From positions 1 to 36,259 of the forward strand of contig JADHOM010000022.1 in NCBI GenBank assembly GCA_016778985.1: DNA of 36,259 nt, given 5' to 3'. The DNA comes from Alphaproteobacteria bacterium. GTDB taxonomy: Bacteria > Pseudomonadota > Alphaproteobacteria > Puniceispirillales > UBA1172. Made by a program: the position numbers and the translations under genes. Position 1 is the first letter of the stretch. The number at the start of each line of letters is the position of its first letter. This document shows positions 7,386 through 15,599 of this stretch, in pieces. The notes beneath the pieces are model-generated. The model worked only from the letters and a program-made list of their open reading frames with translations, made no database searches and was not told where the DNA came from.

Positions 7386-8105
7386 TTAACCCCAATCTAG
7401 CCATGTGTTATCTTCAGTTATTGCCGCCGCTAAATAGACCCAAGATGCGCTCGGTAACATAATAAAATATCCCGCCCCGGCTGCTGATGAAATATAAACA
7501 GACGTTATCTTTTTACCCGTTGTCTGATCAATACGGTTTGATGTTCCGATGGTTTTTCCCGCTTCCATCATGAGCCCATTTAATGGCCATTCCAGCCCTG
7601 TTGATGCCTTGAACTGATGCTGAGCAAGTGGCCATATAGAGAGCCGTTCACCAGCTGGTAAATCGCCTGTGAAATCAGCCGGACAATATATCAGCGCATC
7701 ATGACGGCCGATTAAAATAACCGGAACATGGCTCCGTGCGATTGCATGCAAAGCGGCCAGCGAATGATCAAAACGCCGACCAAGAAAGCCAAACCCTAAA
7801 CATAATGGCGCCGACAGACAGGATAGCGTTTTTTCAAGGTCAGTGCTGTTTTGCTCAGCGATATGGATGAGCCGTTCAGGTGGAAATTGGGATTGATCGG
7901 TAATTGAGTCAAAATCACCAATGATATGGTCAGGCATAACGCCCATATCTGCCGCAGCATTAGCACCACTATCGGCCGCAATAAGCGGAAAATGATGGAG
8001 GAGAGCCGATATTTGAGTTTCATCAACATGACTGCCGCCAAGGGCTATGACAGGCTTATCATAAGGTAATATTCTGGATCGGTTGCTGTTTTTATCTGTC
8101 ATCAT
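7386..8105 (-). CDS. thiN: Thiamine pyrophosphokinase
   Basis: This enzyme converts thiamine to thiamine diphosphate with ATP. The 239-residue sequence carries the family marks in order: ALGGSH near the start, ADSGAN, IIGDFDSI (metal and nucleotide binding), QNSTDLEKTL (thiamine-site motif), GFLGRRFDHSLA and a C-terminal thiamine-binding-like domain with SIWPL. Two adjacent ATG codons are available at 8105 and 8102. The AGGA upstream is 4 nt from the first and 7 nt from the second, so the second may be used. It is a lone gene with its own promoter. No TPP riboswitch precedes it, consistent with a salvage enzyme. Confidence 0.9.
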   Translation of the reverse strand: MMTDKNSNRSRILPYDKPVIALGGSHVDETQISALLHHFPLIAADSGANAAADMGVMPDHIIGDFDSITDQSQFPPERLIHIAEQNSTDLEKTLSCLSAPLCLGFGFLGRRFDHSLAALHAIARSHVPVILIGRHDALIYCPADFTGDLPAGERLSIWPLAQHQFKASTGLEWPLNGLMMEAGKTIGTSNRIDQTTGKKITSVYISSAAGAGYFIMLPSASWVYLAAAITEDNTWLDWG

Positions 8106-8137
8106 ATCCTGCCTTTATTACCCGATCATGACGTCAA

Positions 8138-8177
8138 TACCTGCCCTATTATAGGCAGGTACTCATGATGACAACAA
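8138..8177 (-). promoter_or_regulatory. thiN promoter inside an inverted repeat
   Basis: Read on the minus strand, TTGTTG (8177-8172), an 18-bp spacer and a perfect TATAAT (8153-8148) form a promoter about 35 nt before thiN. The TATAAT lies in the 8-nt centre of a perfect 8-bp dyad, TACCTGCC (8138-8145) and GGCAGGTA (8154-8161). A protein bound there would block the -10 box. No T-run follows, so it is unlikely to be a terminator. Confidence 0.5.
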
Positions 8178-8264
8178 TAGCAGATATGCCTTAAAGCCAG
8201 AACCTGACTTCTCGGATTCTGGCGTGTGGAATTCTGGTGTGGGAAAATAATAACGAAGACGGGT

Positions 8265-8340
<76 letters not shown>

Positions 8341-8394
8341 ATACCCATTGTGCTTATACCTACAATCAGAGTGTTGGTATTGGCAAGTAGTTTT

Positions 8395-8763
8395 TCACTT
8401 TTCTTCGTCATCTTCAGAATCAAGGAAGTCTTCGGCGATTGACGGCTCAGCATCAAGATTTTCGTCTTCATCATCAGATTTAGCCAATTTAATCAGCCCA
8501 TCATCATCGTCATCATCAATGCTATCATCATCAATGTCAGCTTCTTCAAGGCTGTCATCTATATCATCATCATCTTCAATTTTATCAGTATCCAACTGAG
8601 ATGCAGGCTTAGCCGCCGCGACTGGCTTTATGCGTCTGCTTTTAAGTGATACTTCTGGATCAAAGGCTTCGCCACATGCTGGACAGATAATTTTTTCTTT
8701 GTCAAAATCATAATATTTGGCACCGCAAGACTGGCATGTTCGTTTTGTTCCCAGTGACGTCAT
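8395..8763 (-). CDS. FYDLN-acid / TIGR02300 family zinc ribbon protein
   Basis: This 122-residue protein has an N-terminal zinc ribbon, with Cys10, Cys13, Cys27 and Cys30 in two C-x2-C knuckles, and a GAKYYDFD motif that corresponds to the GAKFYDLN block naming the family. The rest is a very acidic tail (about 62-122) made mostly of Asp and Glu, encoded in part by short ATC-type repeats read on the opposite strand. Function is unknown across the family. It is typical of alphaproteobacteria and commonly lies beside aroA and a tRNA-Ala gene, exactly as here. A GAGGA about 7 nt before the ATG supports the start. It is divergent from aroA. Confidence 0.87.
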   Translation of the reverse strand: MTSLGTKRTCQSCGAKYYDFDKEKIICPACGEAFDPEVSLKSRRIKPVAAAKPASQLDTDKIEDDDDIDDSLEEADIDDDSIDDDDDDGLIKLAKSDDEDENLDAEPSIAEDFLDSEDDEEK

Positions 8764-8865
8764 CGTACTTCCTCAATAATGTTCACATCTTTGCAAGGCA
8801 TTTCACTCAAAAAACTCGCTAGGTCAATAAAAAAACTGACCTGACAGTGGATTTTCGCTATATCC

Positions 8866-8896
8866 TTGCAATAATCAAGGGTAAAGCATGTATAAA
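8866..8896 (+). promoter_or_regulatory. Candidate aroA-cmk promoter
   Basis: TTGCAA (8866-8871) and TATAAA (8891-8896) are separated by 19 bp, which is long but workable. Transcription would start about 34 nt before the aroA ATG at 8937. Confidence 0.35.
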
Positions 8897-8936
8897 ATGG
8901 GTAAAACTGCACTTCTTTTGAAGGAAAAGATTCGTT

Positions 8937-10298
8937 ATGACGCAACTTACAGCCACCGCCTCAACCGCACTTGCCGGCAAGATTATCTGCCCCGGCGATA
9001 AATCCGTATCGCATCGATCACTGATTTTTGGTGCTCTCGCTAAAGGCACAACGACAATTACAGGCTTGCTGACAGGCGATGATGTCCTATCTACAGCTGC
9101 CGCCTTGCGGCAGTTAGGGGTAACTATTTCAAAACCTGAACGCAATGCCAAAGGCCAGTTTATAGCTGCGGTTACTGGCGTTGGATTAGGTGCCTTTGCT
9201 GAACCTGCCGCGCCTCTTGATCTCGGCAATTCAGGCACTGGCGCAAGATTGCTGATGGGTGTCATTGCCGGCTCTGGAATATCGGCTGTCTTTACTGGCG
9301 ATGCGTCGCTATCAAAACGCCCCATGCAGCGCATCATGACCCCTTTGAGCCAGATGGGAGCAGAATTTACGGCGCGTGATGGTGATAAGCTCCCCCTTAC
9401 AGTCAAGGGAACTCGTGCCCCTCTTTGTCTGGATTGGCAAAGCCCTCACGCCTCAGCCCAGGTGAAATCTGCCGTGCTGCTGGCTGGCTTAACTGCCCGC
9501 GGTAAGACGAGCGTTACGGAACCTGTGGCATCACGCGATCACACAGAACTCATGCTACGGCATTTCGGGGTTGATGTAGAAACAACAACGCATAGTGATA
9601 ACAGCTACACTGCCAGCATTATCGGCGAAGCTAGCCTAACTGCTGCCGATATTATCGTGCCATCTGATCCATCATCAGCGGCGTTTCCAGTCGTCGCGGC
9701 ATTAATCACAAAAAACAGCGCTATTACTGTCACCGGCGTCAGCATTAATCCTTATCGCTTTGGGTTATATCAAACGCTTATGGATATGGGCGCTGATTTG
9801 ACGATTAGCAATCAACGGATTGAGGGAGGTGAGCCGGTGGCTGATCTGATCTGCAAATCCTCTAGGCTTAAGGGTATTAATGTTCCAGCTAGCCGTGCCG
9901 CATCAATGATTGATGAATATCCGGTCTTAGCGGTTGCCGCCGCCTTTGCCGATGGTGATACCCATATGCCCGGAATAGAAGAATTGCGCGTCAAAGAAAC
10001 TGACCGTATCGCATTAATGGAACAGTGTTTGCGCAAGGGCGGGGTTGAGATTACTAGCACGCATGACAGCATGACCGTAACCGGTGCTAGCACTCATTCT
10101 GGCGGCATGACAATTGATGCCCAGCATGATCACCGTATCGCTATGTCTTGTCTGATCTTTGGTCTGGCCAGCGATAGGCCGGTCACGGTGTCTGGATGTG
10201 AGACGATTAATACCAGCTTTCCGGAATTTGCTGAGCTGATGCAATCAATGGGCGCTAATATCAAAAATAGCATTAGCCCAAATGGGGACAACATATGA
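8937..10298 (+). CDS. aroA: 3-phosphoshikimate 1-carboxyvinyltransferase (EPSP synthase)
   Basis: AroA joins phosphoenolpyruvate to shikimate-3-phosphate in the chorismate pathway that feeds aromatic amino acid and folate synthesis. The 453-residue sequence resembles class II, CP4-like enzymes: PGDKSVSHRS, GLLTGDDV, LDLGNSGTGARL, SKRPMQR, SAQVKSAVLLAG, DPSSAAFP, MIDEYPVLAVAAAFA, ELRVKETDR and DHRIAM are all present. At the position equal to CP4 Ala100 (E. coli Gly96) it has Gly100, so the main tolerance-linked alanine is missing. An AAGGA lies 11 nt upstream. The stop overlaps the cmk start as ATGA, so the two are translationally coupled. Confidence 0.95.
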   Translation: MTQLTATASTALAGKIICPGDKSVSHRSLIFGALAKGTTTITGLLTGDDVLSTAAALRQLGVTISKPERNAKGQFIAAVTGVGLGAFAEPAAPLDLGNSGTGARLLMGVIAGSGISAVFTGDASLSKRPMQRIMTPLSQMGAEFTARDGDKLPLTVKGTRAPLCLDWQSPHASAQVKSAVLLAGLTARGKTSVTEPVASRDHTELMLRHFGVDVETTTHSDNSYTASIIGEASLTAADIIVPSDPSSAAFPVVAALITKNSAITVTGVSINPYRFGLYQTLMDMGADLTISNQRIEGGEPVADLICKSSRLKGINVPASRAASMIDEYPVLAVAAAFADGDTHMPGIEELRVKETDRIALMEQCLRKGGVEITSTHDSMTVTGASTHSGGMTIDAQHDHRIAMSCLIFGLASDRPVTVSGCETINTSFPEFAELMQSMGANIKNSISPNGDNI

Positions 10299-10921
10299 TC
10301 ATTGCGGTTGATGGCACCGCCGCATCAGGCAAGGGGACATTAGCCAAGCGGCTAGCTGGGCATTTCAATCTCGCCCATCTTGATACAGGCGCCTTATATC
10401 GCGGCGTCGCTTTGCGCCTATTGCGGTGTTCAGAGGATGCTGATATTAGCCCTGATTTAGCTGCCAGCGAAGCTAGGCTCTTAACCTTGGATGATCTGAA
10501 TGATCCTGATTTGCGGCTTGAGAACACCTCAGCTATGGCCTCAAAAGTGGCTAGTATTCCAGCTGTCAGACAGGCTTTGCTCACCTATCAGCAAGATTTT
10601 GCCAAACACCCGCCAGATGACAAAGATGGTAGCATTCTTGATGGCCGTGATATAGGCACGGTTATCTTGCCAGATGCGGATATAAAGTTCTTTTGTGATG
10701 CTGATATTGAGATTCGTGCCGATAGACGTTATCAAGAGTTGATTTCGCGTGGAGAATCGGCTAAGTATGCCGACATTAGGGCTGGTCTTGCAGCTAGAGA
10801 TGATCGGGATAAGAGTAGACCGATTGCTCCTCTCAAACCAGCAATAGACGCTATTATGATCAATACAGGCCATATGTCGATTGATCAGATGGTGAAGCAA
10901 GCGATAACTTATATTGTTTAA
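10295..10921 (+). CDS. cmk: Cytidylate kinase
   Basis: Cmk phosphorylates CMP and dCMP using ATP. This 208-residue protein shows the P-loop DGTAASGKGT (about 6-15), LDTGALYRGVA, DGRDIGTVILPDA for CMP binding, and the lid arginines in RDDRDKSRPIAPL. It ends in the expected INTGHMSID segment. It is slightly shorter than the usual 215-230 residues but has no missing block. It overlaps aroA by 4 nt, a common arrangement, and is followed by a hairpin terminator, so rpsA is not simply read through. Confidence 0.95.
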   Translation: MIIAVDGTAASGKGTLAKRLAGHFNLAHLDTGALYRGVALRLLRCSEDADISPDLAASEARLLTLDDLNDPDLRLENTSAMASKVASIPAVRQALLTYQQDFAKHPPDDKDGSILDGRDIGTVILPDADIKFFCDADIEIRADRRYQELISRGESAKYADIRAGLAARDDRDKSRPIAPLKPAIDAIMINTGHMSIDQMVKQAITYIV

Positions 10922-10949
10922 GATATATCTGATCGTTTTAATATGAGCG

Positions 10950-10981
10950 CCAACATATGATAAGGCTATGTTGGTATTTTT
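10950..10981 (+). terminator. Terminator after cmk
   Basis: CCAACATA (10950-10957) pairs with TATGTTGG (10967-10974) across a 9-nt loop, followed by a U-rich tail to about 10981. The stem is AT-rich, so termination may be partial. Confidence 0.6.
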
Positions 10982-11016
10982 AACTTAACCAAGTGGCTGG
11001 AAACCATCTTGTAACC

Positions 11017-11103
11017 CCGTGACGACCCTTTGCCTTAACCCGTCACGGCTATCCCTATCCAGCCGGGATCTGGTTTTACCAGCTGTTACAAGATTTAACG
11101 GAG
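11017..11103 (+). promoter_or_regulatory. rpsA: Structured 5' leader of rpsA
   Basis: Between the cmk terminator and the S1 start lies a leader with several possible hairpins: CCGTGACG (11017-11024) with CGTCACGG (11041-11048), a weaker ATCCC...GGGAT pair (about 11051-11068), and CTGGT/ACCAG (11070-11082) with a 3-nt loop. A GGAG ribosome site follows at 11100-11103. Ribosomal protein S1 often represses its own translation through such leaders. That role is inferred here. Confidence 0.45.
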
Positions 11104-11110
11104 ATCACTT

Positions 11111-12838
11111 TTGTCAACAACCAACACAGGCCTAGAACAGGCTATGAGCGAAAATTTTGCTGATTTATTAGCAGAAAGCTTTAACGAAGACATGAATATC
11201 GAAGGCAGTGTCGTCTTAGGAACTGTCATTTCAGTCGAAAAAGAGGCCGTCATTGTAGATGTCGGCTTGAAATCCGAAGGTCGGGTTTCGATAAAAGAAT
11301 TTATGGCACCGGGCCAACAGGCTAGCGTTAATATCGGCGATCAGGTCGAAGTTTACGTTGAGCGTCTAGAAGACCGTAATGGGCAAGCCTTACTAAGTCG
11401 GGATAAAGCGCGCCGTGAAGAAGCATGGGCGGCGCTTGAAACCGCACACAACAATCAGGAACGTGTAACCGGTGTTATCTTTGGCAAGGTCAAGGGCGGC
11501 TTTACCGTTGATCTTGATGGCGCAACAGCCTTTCTGCCAGGTAGTCAGGTCGATATCCGCCCTGTCCGTGATCTCGGCCCATTTATGGGTACACCGCAGC
11601 CGTTTCAGATTCTTAAGATTGACCGCAAGCGTGGCAATATCGTTGTCTCACGCCGTGCTGTTTTGGAAGAATCACGTGCCGAGGCGAGAACTGAGCTTGT
11701 TTCAAATCTTTCCGAAGGCCAAGTGCTGACAGGTATCGTGAAGAACTTGACCGAATATGGTGCTTTTGTTGATCTAGGCGGCGTTGATGGTCTGTTGCAT
11801 GTGACTGATATTGCATGGCGCCGTATTAATCACCCATCTGAGGTTCTGTCAGTTGGTGAAAGCGTCGAAGTTAAAGTGATTCGCTTTAACACCGATACCC
11901 AGCGTATCTCTCTAGGCATGAAACAGCTTCAGGAAGACCCGTGGGAAGCCGCAAAAGCCAATTTCACCATTGGTTCTATTGTCAAAGGCCGAGTCACCAA
12001 TATTACTGACTACGGCGCTTTCATTGAATTGGCTGATGGTGTCGAAGGGCTTGTCCATGTCTCTGAAATGAGCTGGACGAAAAAGAATGTTCATCCGGGT
12101 AAGATCGTTTCCTCCAGTCAAGAAGTTGATGTCATGGTGCTTGATATTGATATGGAAAAACGCCGGATTTCACTTGGTATCAAGCAATGTGTTGCTAACC
12201 CTTGGGAAGACTTTGCCAATACGGTTAAGGCTGGTGATGAGATTGAAGGCGAGATTCGCAACATCACTGAGTTTGGGCTGTTCATTGGGCTAAATGATGA
12301 TATTGACGGTCTTGTTCATCTGACTGATATTTCATGGGATGTTCAGGGTGACGAAGCTATCCAATCCTTCAAAAAGGGTGAAAGCGTCAAAGCCAAGGTA
12401 CTTGAAGTCGACGTCACCAAAGAGCGCGTATCACTCGGCATCAAGCAATTGACTGATGATACGGTTGGCGAAACTCTTGCCAATATCAAAAAGGGTGACA
12501 TTGTCACCTGTACCATTACAAAGATTACCGATGGTGGATTAGAAGTCAGCGTCAGCGATAGCGTCACCGGCTTTATCCGCCGCAGTGACCTGTCGCGTGA
12601 CCGTGACGAACAGCGCCCAGAACGTTTTGCTGTTGATGAGAAAGTCGATGCTCAAGTCACCATGGTTGATGGCAAAGCGCGTAAGCTGTCGCTTTCGATC
12701 AAGGCACGTGAAATGACCGAAGAAAAGAAAGCTATGGCTGATTATGGCTCATCTGATTCGGGTGCCAGCCTTGGTGATATTCTTGGTGCTGCATTGGCCA
12801 AACGCAACACAACATCTGATGAAGGTAATGATAGCTAA
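11111..12838 (+). CDS. rpsA: 30S ribosomal protein S1
   Basis: S1 binds mRNA on the small ribosomal subunit and helps start translation. The 575-residue protein has six S1 (OB-fold) domains at about 34-97, 117-182, 203-271, 288-358, 375-446 and 460-531. Domains 3-5 are the most canonical, with repeats such as YGAFVDLGGVDGLLH. The length is normal. The likely start is a TTG at 11111, 7 nt after GGAG. The first in-frame ATG (11144, residue 12) has a poorer ribosome site. A weak start plus structured leader would suit autoregulation. The gene has its own strong terminator. A protease gene (sppA) is often found between rpsA and ihfB in related genomes but is absent here. Confidence 0.97.
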   Translation: MSTTNTGLEQAMSENFADLLAESFNEDMNIEGSVVLGTVISVEKEAVIVDVGLKSEGRVSIKEFMAPGQQASVNIGDQVEVYVERLEDRNGQALLSRDKARREEAWAALETAHNNQERVTGVIFGKVKGGFTVDLDGATAFLPGSQVDIRPVRDLGPFMGTPQPFQILKIDRKRGNIVVSRRAVLEESRAEARTELVSNLSEGQVLTGIVKNLTEYGAFVDLGGVDGLLHVTDIAWRRINHPSEVLSVGESVEVKVIRFNTDTQRISLGMKQLQEDPWEAAKANFTIGSIVKGRVTNITDYGAFIELADGVEGLVHVSEMSWTKKNVHPGKIVSSSQEVDVMVLDIDMEKRRISLGIKQCVANPWEDFANTVKAGDEIEGEIRNITEFGLFIGLNDDIDGLVHLTDISWDVQGDEAIQSFKKGESVKAKVLEVDVTKERVSLGIKQLTDDTVGETLANIKKGDIVTCTITKITDGGLEVSVSDSVTGFIRRSDLSRDRDEQRPERFAVDEKVDAQVTMVDGKARKLSLSIKAREMTEEKKAMADYGSSDSGASLGDILGAALAKRNTTSDEGNDS

Positions 12839-12871
12839 ATCATTATCTAGACACCTAAAAATAACATTTTT

Positions 12872-12903
12872 AAAGGCTCCTTTTTGTAAGGAGCCTTTTT
12901 TTT
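12872..12903 (+). terminator. Strong terminator after rpsA
   Basis: An 11-bp stem, AAAGGCTCCTT (12872-12882) with AAGGAGCCTTT (12888-12898), has a 5-nt loop and continues into an uninterrupted T-run to 12903. Confidence 0.92.
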
Positions 12904-12946
12904 GCAAGATTAATAAACAAATCTTCTCAATAACAGATTGATCGCA

Positions 12947-12975
12947 TTGACAAATTTATAAAGCATCTGCATAGT
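12947..12975 (+). promoter_or_regulatory. Candidate promoter of the ihfB-folC operon
   Basis: TTGACA (12947-12952), a 17-bp spacer and CATAGT (12970-12975, four of six matches to the -10 consensus) lie just before ihfB. Transcription would start near 12982 and give a very short leader that includes the AGAGG ribosome site. It follows the rpsA terminator, so the operon needs its own promoter. Confidence 0.45.
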
Positions 12976-12996
12976 TAATCGCATATAGAGGTGAAT

Positions 12997-13278
12997 ATGA
13001 CTAAATCTGAATTAATTTTACGTTTGGCGGAGCTTAACCCCAATCTCTATCACCGGGATGTTGAGCGTATTGTTAATTGTTTTTTTGACACGATTACCGA
13101 TGCATTAGCTGAAGGTAAACGCGTTGAATTACGCGGGTTTGGTGCCTTTTCCGTTCGTCAACGTGATGCTCGTCTGGGGCGCAACCCACGAACCGGCGAA
13201 GCGGTGGATGTTGATGAAAAGAAAGTGCCTTTTTTCAAAATGGGCAAGTCCATGCTAGAACGTCTTAATCAGTCATAA
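12997..13278 (+). CDS. ihfB: Integration host factor subunit beta
   Basis: IHF-beta pairs with IHF-alpha to bind and sharply bend DNA in replication, recombination and transcription. The 93-residue protein shows the HU/IHF fold: an N-terminal helical pair ([11 protein letters not shown]), the [15 protein letters not shown] strand and the DNA-binding arm with the tip motif GRNPRTGE. An upstream GTG at 12991 is in frame but falls inside the AGAGG ribosome site. The ATG at 12997 is 5 nt from that site and gives the standard IHF-beta start, so I use it. It is the first gene of a probable seven-gene operon. Confidence 0.95.
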   Translation: MTKSELILRLAELNPNLYHRDVERIVNCFFDTITDALAEGKRVELRGFGAFSVRQRDARLGRNPRTGEAVDVDEKKVPFFKMGKSMLERLNQS

Positions 13279-13327
13279 GCACCATAAATAAACGCTTCAG
13301 CAATATCAGCCCTGGCAGAGTAATGAT

Positions 13328-13705
13328 ATGCACGTCCTAAAAACCATTTTGGGCTGGCTTCTTGGTTTGGTGATCCTTTCTCTTGTAGCCAACATTTCCA
13401 TTTCTAATAGCCATGAAACCGCTATTTATTTTTGGCCGTTTGAGCTGATTACCATAAAACCGCTATGGATGATTGTGCTTGGATCATTTTCAGCCGGATT
13501 AATTATTGGCGGGGTTATTTTATGGCCAAAGCTGTTGATGAGCCGATTGCGTAATCACCAAAGCAATCGCCGCATTCAGCGACTCGAGTCGGATTTGGCC
13601 GATTTATCAGATGATTTTAATAACCAGCCCCAGCATGAGCAAACGCCCGCACTTACCGCCGCATCTGCCCAACCAACTACGGCGAAAGATAAAAGCCATG
13701 ATTGA
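13328..13705 (+). CDS. lapA: LapA-domain (DUF1049) membrane protein
   Basis: This 125-residue inner-membrane protein has two membrane helices (about 3-24 and 44-66) separated by a short loop with the HETAIYFWPFEL segment. A basic coiled-coil-like stretch (about 70-95) and a polar, Gln/Thr-rich tail follow. In E. coli LapA works with LapB and FtsH in control of lipopolysaccharide synthesis. Whether this holds in alphaproteobacteria is less clear. The ihfB-lapA-trpF order is the usual one in the group. Its end overlaps the trpF start by 8 nt, so the two are translationally coupled. Confidence 0.85.
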   Translation: MHVLKTILGWLLGLVILSLVANISISNSHETAIYFWPFELITIKPLWMIVLGSFSAGLIIGGVILWPKLLMSRLRNHQSNRRIQRLESDLADLSDDFNNQPQHEQTPALTAASAQPTTAKDKSHD

Positions 13706-14354
13706 TTGCAAGATTTGTGGCTTGGCAAATCTGGCTGATCTGGAACAAGCTAATGCGGCAGGCGCAAGATGGGGCGGTTTTGTTTTTTACCCAAAATCGC
13801 CGCGCCACATCACGCTGTCTGATGCGGCCGCTATTGCCGCCGCCGCCGACAGCTCACAACTCGCTATCATGCGTGTAGCGCTAGTCGTTAATGCCGATGA
13901 CAACACACTTGATGAAATCGTTGAGGCGCTTAATCCGGGGATGATACAATGTCATGGGGATGAGAGCCCTGACCGTATTTTTGCCATTAAGTCGCGCTAT
14001 CAACGGCCTGTTATGAAGGCTGTTCGGATTGCTAATCTAATGGATATTCAAGCGGCGCTACGCTATGATGATGTAGCTGACTGGATGCTTTTTGATTCTG
14101 CCCCGGTTAATGCAGTTTTGCCTGGCGGAACAGGCCATAGCTTTGACTGGACATTAATGCGATCCTATATGGGAAAGACACCTTGGCTGCTGGCTGGTGG
14201 TCTGACGGCGGATACCATTAATGATGCGGTTAAGGCAAGTGGGACAAAATATCTTGATGTATCATCAGGGGTTGAAAAATCCGCTGGGATAAAAGACCAT
14301 AAGGCGATAAAGGTATTTGTTGAAACTGCCAAACAGATTGACCAGACAGGCTGA
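13698..14354 (+). CDS. trpF: Phosphoribosylanthranilate isomerase
   Basis: TrpF carries out the Amadori rearrangement of phosphoribosylanthranilate in tryptophan synthesis. The family start, DCKICGL, directly follows the ATG at 13698, with catalytic Cys in KICG. A longer open frame runs upstream but is the lapA region in another frame, so I reject it. The 218-residue barrel also shows RWGGFVFYPKSPR, the QCHGDESP strand (CHG), a catalytic Asp in LFDSAP, LAGGLTADTI and the closing DVSSGVE phosphate site. It overlaps lapA by 8 nt and precedes trpB by 21 nt. Confidence 0.95.
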   Translation: MIDCKICGLANLADLEQANAAGARWGGFVFYPKSPRHITLSDAAAIAAAADSSQLAIMRVALVVNADDNTLDEIVEALNPGMIQCHGDESPDRIFAIKSRYQRPVMKAVRIANLMDIQAALRYDDVADWMLFDSAPVNAVLPGGTGHSFDWTLMRSYMGKTPWLLAGGLTADTINDAVKASGTKYLDVSSGVEKSAGIKDHKAIKVFVETAKQIDQTG

Positions 14355-14375
14355 AGAGAAGGATATTAGGGTATT

Positions 14376-15599
14376 ATGAACGAACAATTAGCAAACTCGC
14401 TGCGCAACCAGCCTGACGAACATGGAAAATTTGGTATCCATGGTGGGCGCTTTGTTGCAGAAACCCTTATGCCCTTAATTCTGCAGGTCGAAACCGCTTG
14501 GAAAGAGTCTAAATCTGATCCTGATTTTGCGGCGGAAATGGAATATTACCGCAAGCATTATATTGGCAGACCATCGCCTTTATTCTTTGCCAAACGGCTG
14601 ACCGAATATTTCGGTGGGGCAAAGCTTTATATGAAACGTGATGAGCTAAATCACACCGGCGCCCATAAAATTAACAATGTGCTGGGACAGGCTTTGCTGG
14701 CTAAACGTATGGGCAAAACCAAAATTATTGCTGAAACTGGCGCTGGCCAGCATGGCGTTGCCTCCGCCACCGCATGTGCTTTATTTGGCATGGAATGTGA
14801 AGTCTTTATGGGGGCGGAAGACGTCGAAAGACAGAAACCCAATGTTGAGCGTATGCGGCTATTAGGGGCAAAGGTTCATCCCGTAACATCAGGGGCTGGC
14901 ACACTCAAAGATGCCATGAATGAGGCGCTCCGATATTGGGTGACGAATGCCGAAACCCATTTCTATATTATTGGTACGGCGGCCGGCCCACACCCATATC
15001 CAGCAATGGTGCGTGATTTTCAATCTATTATCGGCATTGAGGCAAAGGCCCAATTGCACGAAGCCGAAGGCCGTCTGCCCGATGCTATCGTTGCTTGTAT
15101 TGGTGGCGGGTCAAACGCCTTAGGGCTGTTTCATCCCTTCCTTGATGACAAGGATGTTGCCATTTACGGGGTCGAAGCCGCCGGACATGGGATCGAGACT
15201 GGTGAACATGCGGCCTCATTAAATGGCGGTAAGCCCGGCATATTGCATGGCAATCGCACCTATTTATTGCAAGATGATGATGGCCAGATTAAAGATGCCT
15301 ACTCCATTTCAGCCGGGCTTGATTACCCTGGCATTGGCCCTGAACATTCATGGCTTCATGAAATTGGTAGAGTCAATTATGTCAGCGCCACCGACCAAGA
15401 AGCGCTAGAATATTTTGCCCTTTGCTCACGCCTTGAAGGCATTATTCCAGCCCTAGAACCCGCGCATGCCATTGCCTTTATTGCCACCATGATAGGCGAT
15501 ATGGATAAAGATCAGATTGTCGTTATGAATATGTGCGGCAGAGGCGATAAAGACCTTGGCGCGGTGCTACCTATCCTCGAAAAACAGGGGAAACTATAA
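14376..15599 (+). CDS. trpB: Tryptophan synthase beta subunit
   Basis: TrpB joins indole to serine using pyridoxal phosphate. The 407-residue protein is full length. It has the start [16 protein letters not shown], the PLP lysine in HTGAHKINN (Lys98), the catalytic-region motif [11 protein letters not shown], the phosphate-binding GGGSNALG, and the late GRGDKDL. It ends in TAATG, sharing one base with the trpA start, so the alpha and beta subunits are translated in a coupled way. The trp genes split from the rest of the pathway (trpEGDC are not in view), as usual in alphaproteobacteria. No leader peptide or attenuator is visible before it. Confidence 0.97.
   Translation: MNEQLANSLRNQPDEHGKFGIHGGRFVAETLMPLILQVETAWKESKSDPDFAAEMEYYRKHYIGRPSPLFFAKRLTEYFGGAKLYMKRDELNHTGAHKINNVLGQALLAKRMGKTKIIAETGAGQHGVASATACALFGMECEVFMGAEDVERQKPNVERMRLLGAKVHPVTSGAGTLKDAMNEALRYWVTNAETHFYIIGTAAGPHPYPAMVRDFQSIIGIEAKAQLHEAEGRLPDAIVACIGGGSNALGLFHPFLDDKDVAIYGVEAAGHGIETGEHAASLNGGKPGILHGNRTYLLQDDDGQIKDAYSISAGLDYPGIGPEHSWLHEIGRVNYVSATDQEALEYFALCSRLEGIIPALEPAHAIAFIATMIGDMDKDQIVVMNMCGRGDKDLGAVLPILEKQGKL

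Noticed and set aside
8106-8264. TPP riboswitch before thiN
   Set aside because: The CTGAGA and ACCTGATC elements of the THI box are missing; only a short palindrome around a promoter is seen.
8348-8599. Ser-rich plus-strand frame
   Set aside because: It is the antisense reading of the Asp/Glu-rich tail of the FYDLN-type protein.
8858-9406. Long minus-strand frame opposite aroA
   Set aside because: It is an antisense shadow of the conserved aroA coding region and has no recognisable domain.
13611-13697. Extended TrpF N-terminus
   Set aside because: The upstream frame overlaps lapA, and the conserved KICGL motif follows the ATG at 13698 directly.
14340-14380. trp leader peptide or attenuator
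   Set aside because: Only 21 nt separate trpF from trpB, with no Trp-codon run or paired hairpins. No such element precedes trpF either.
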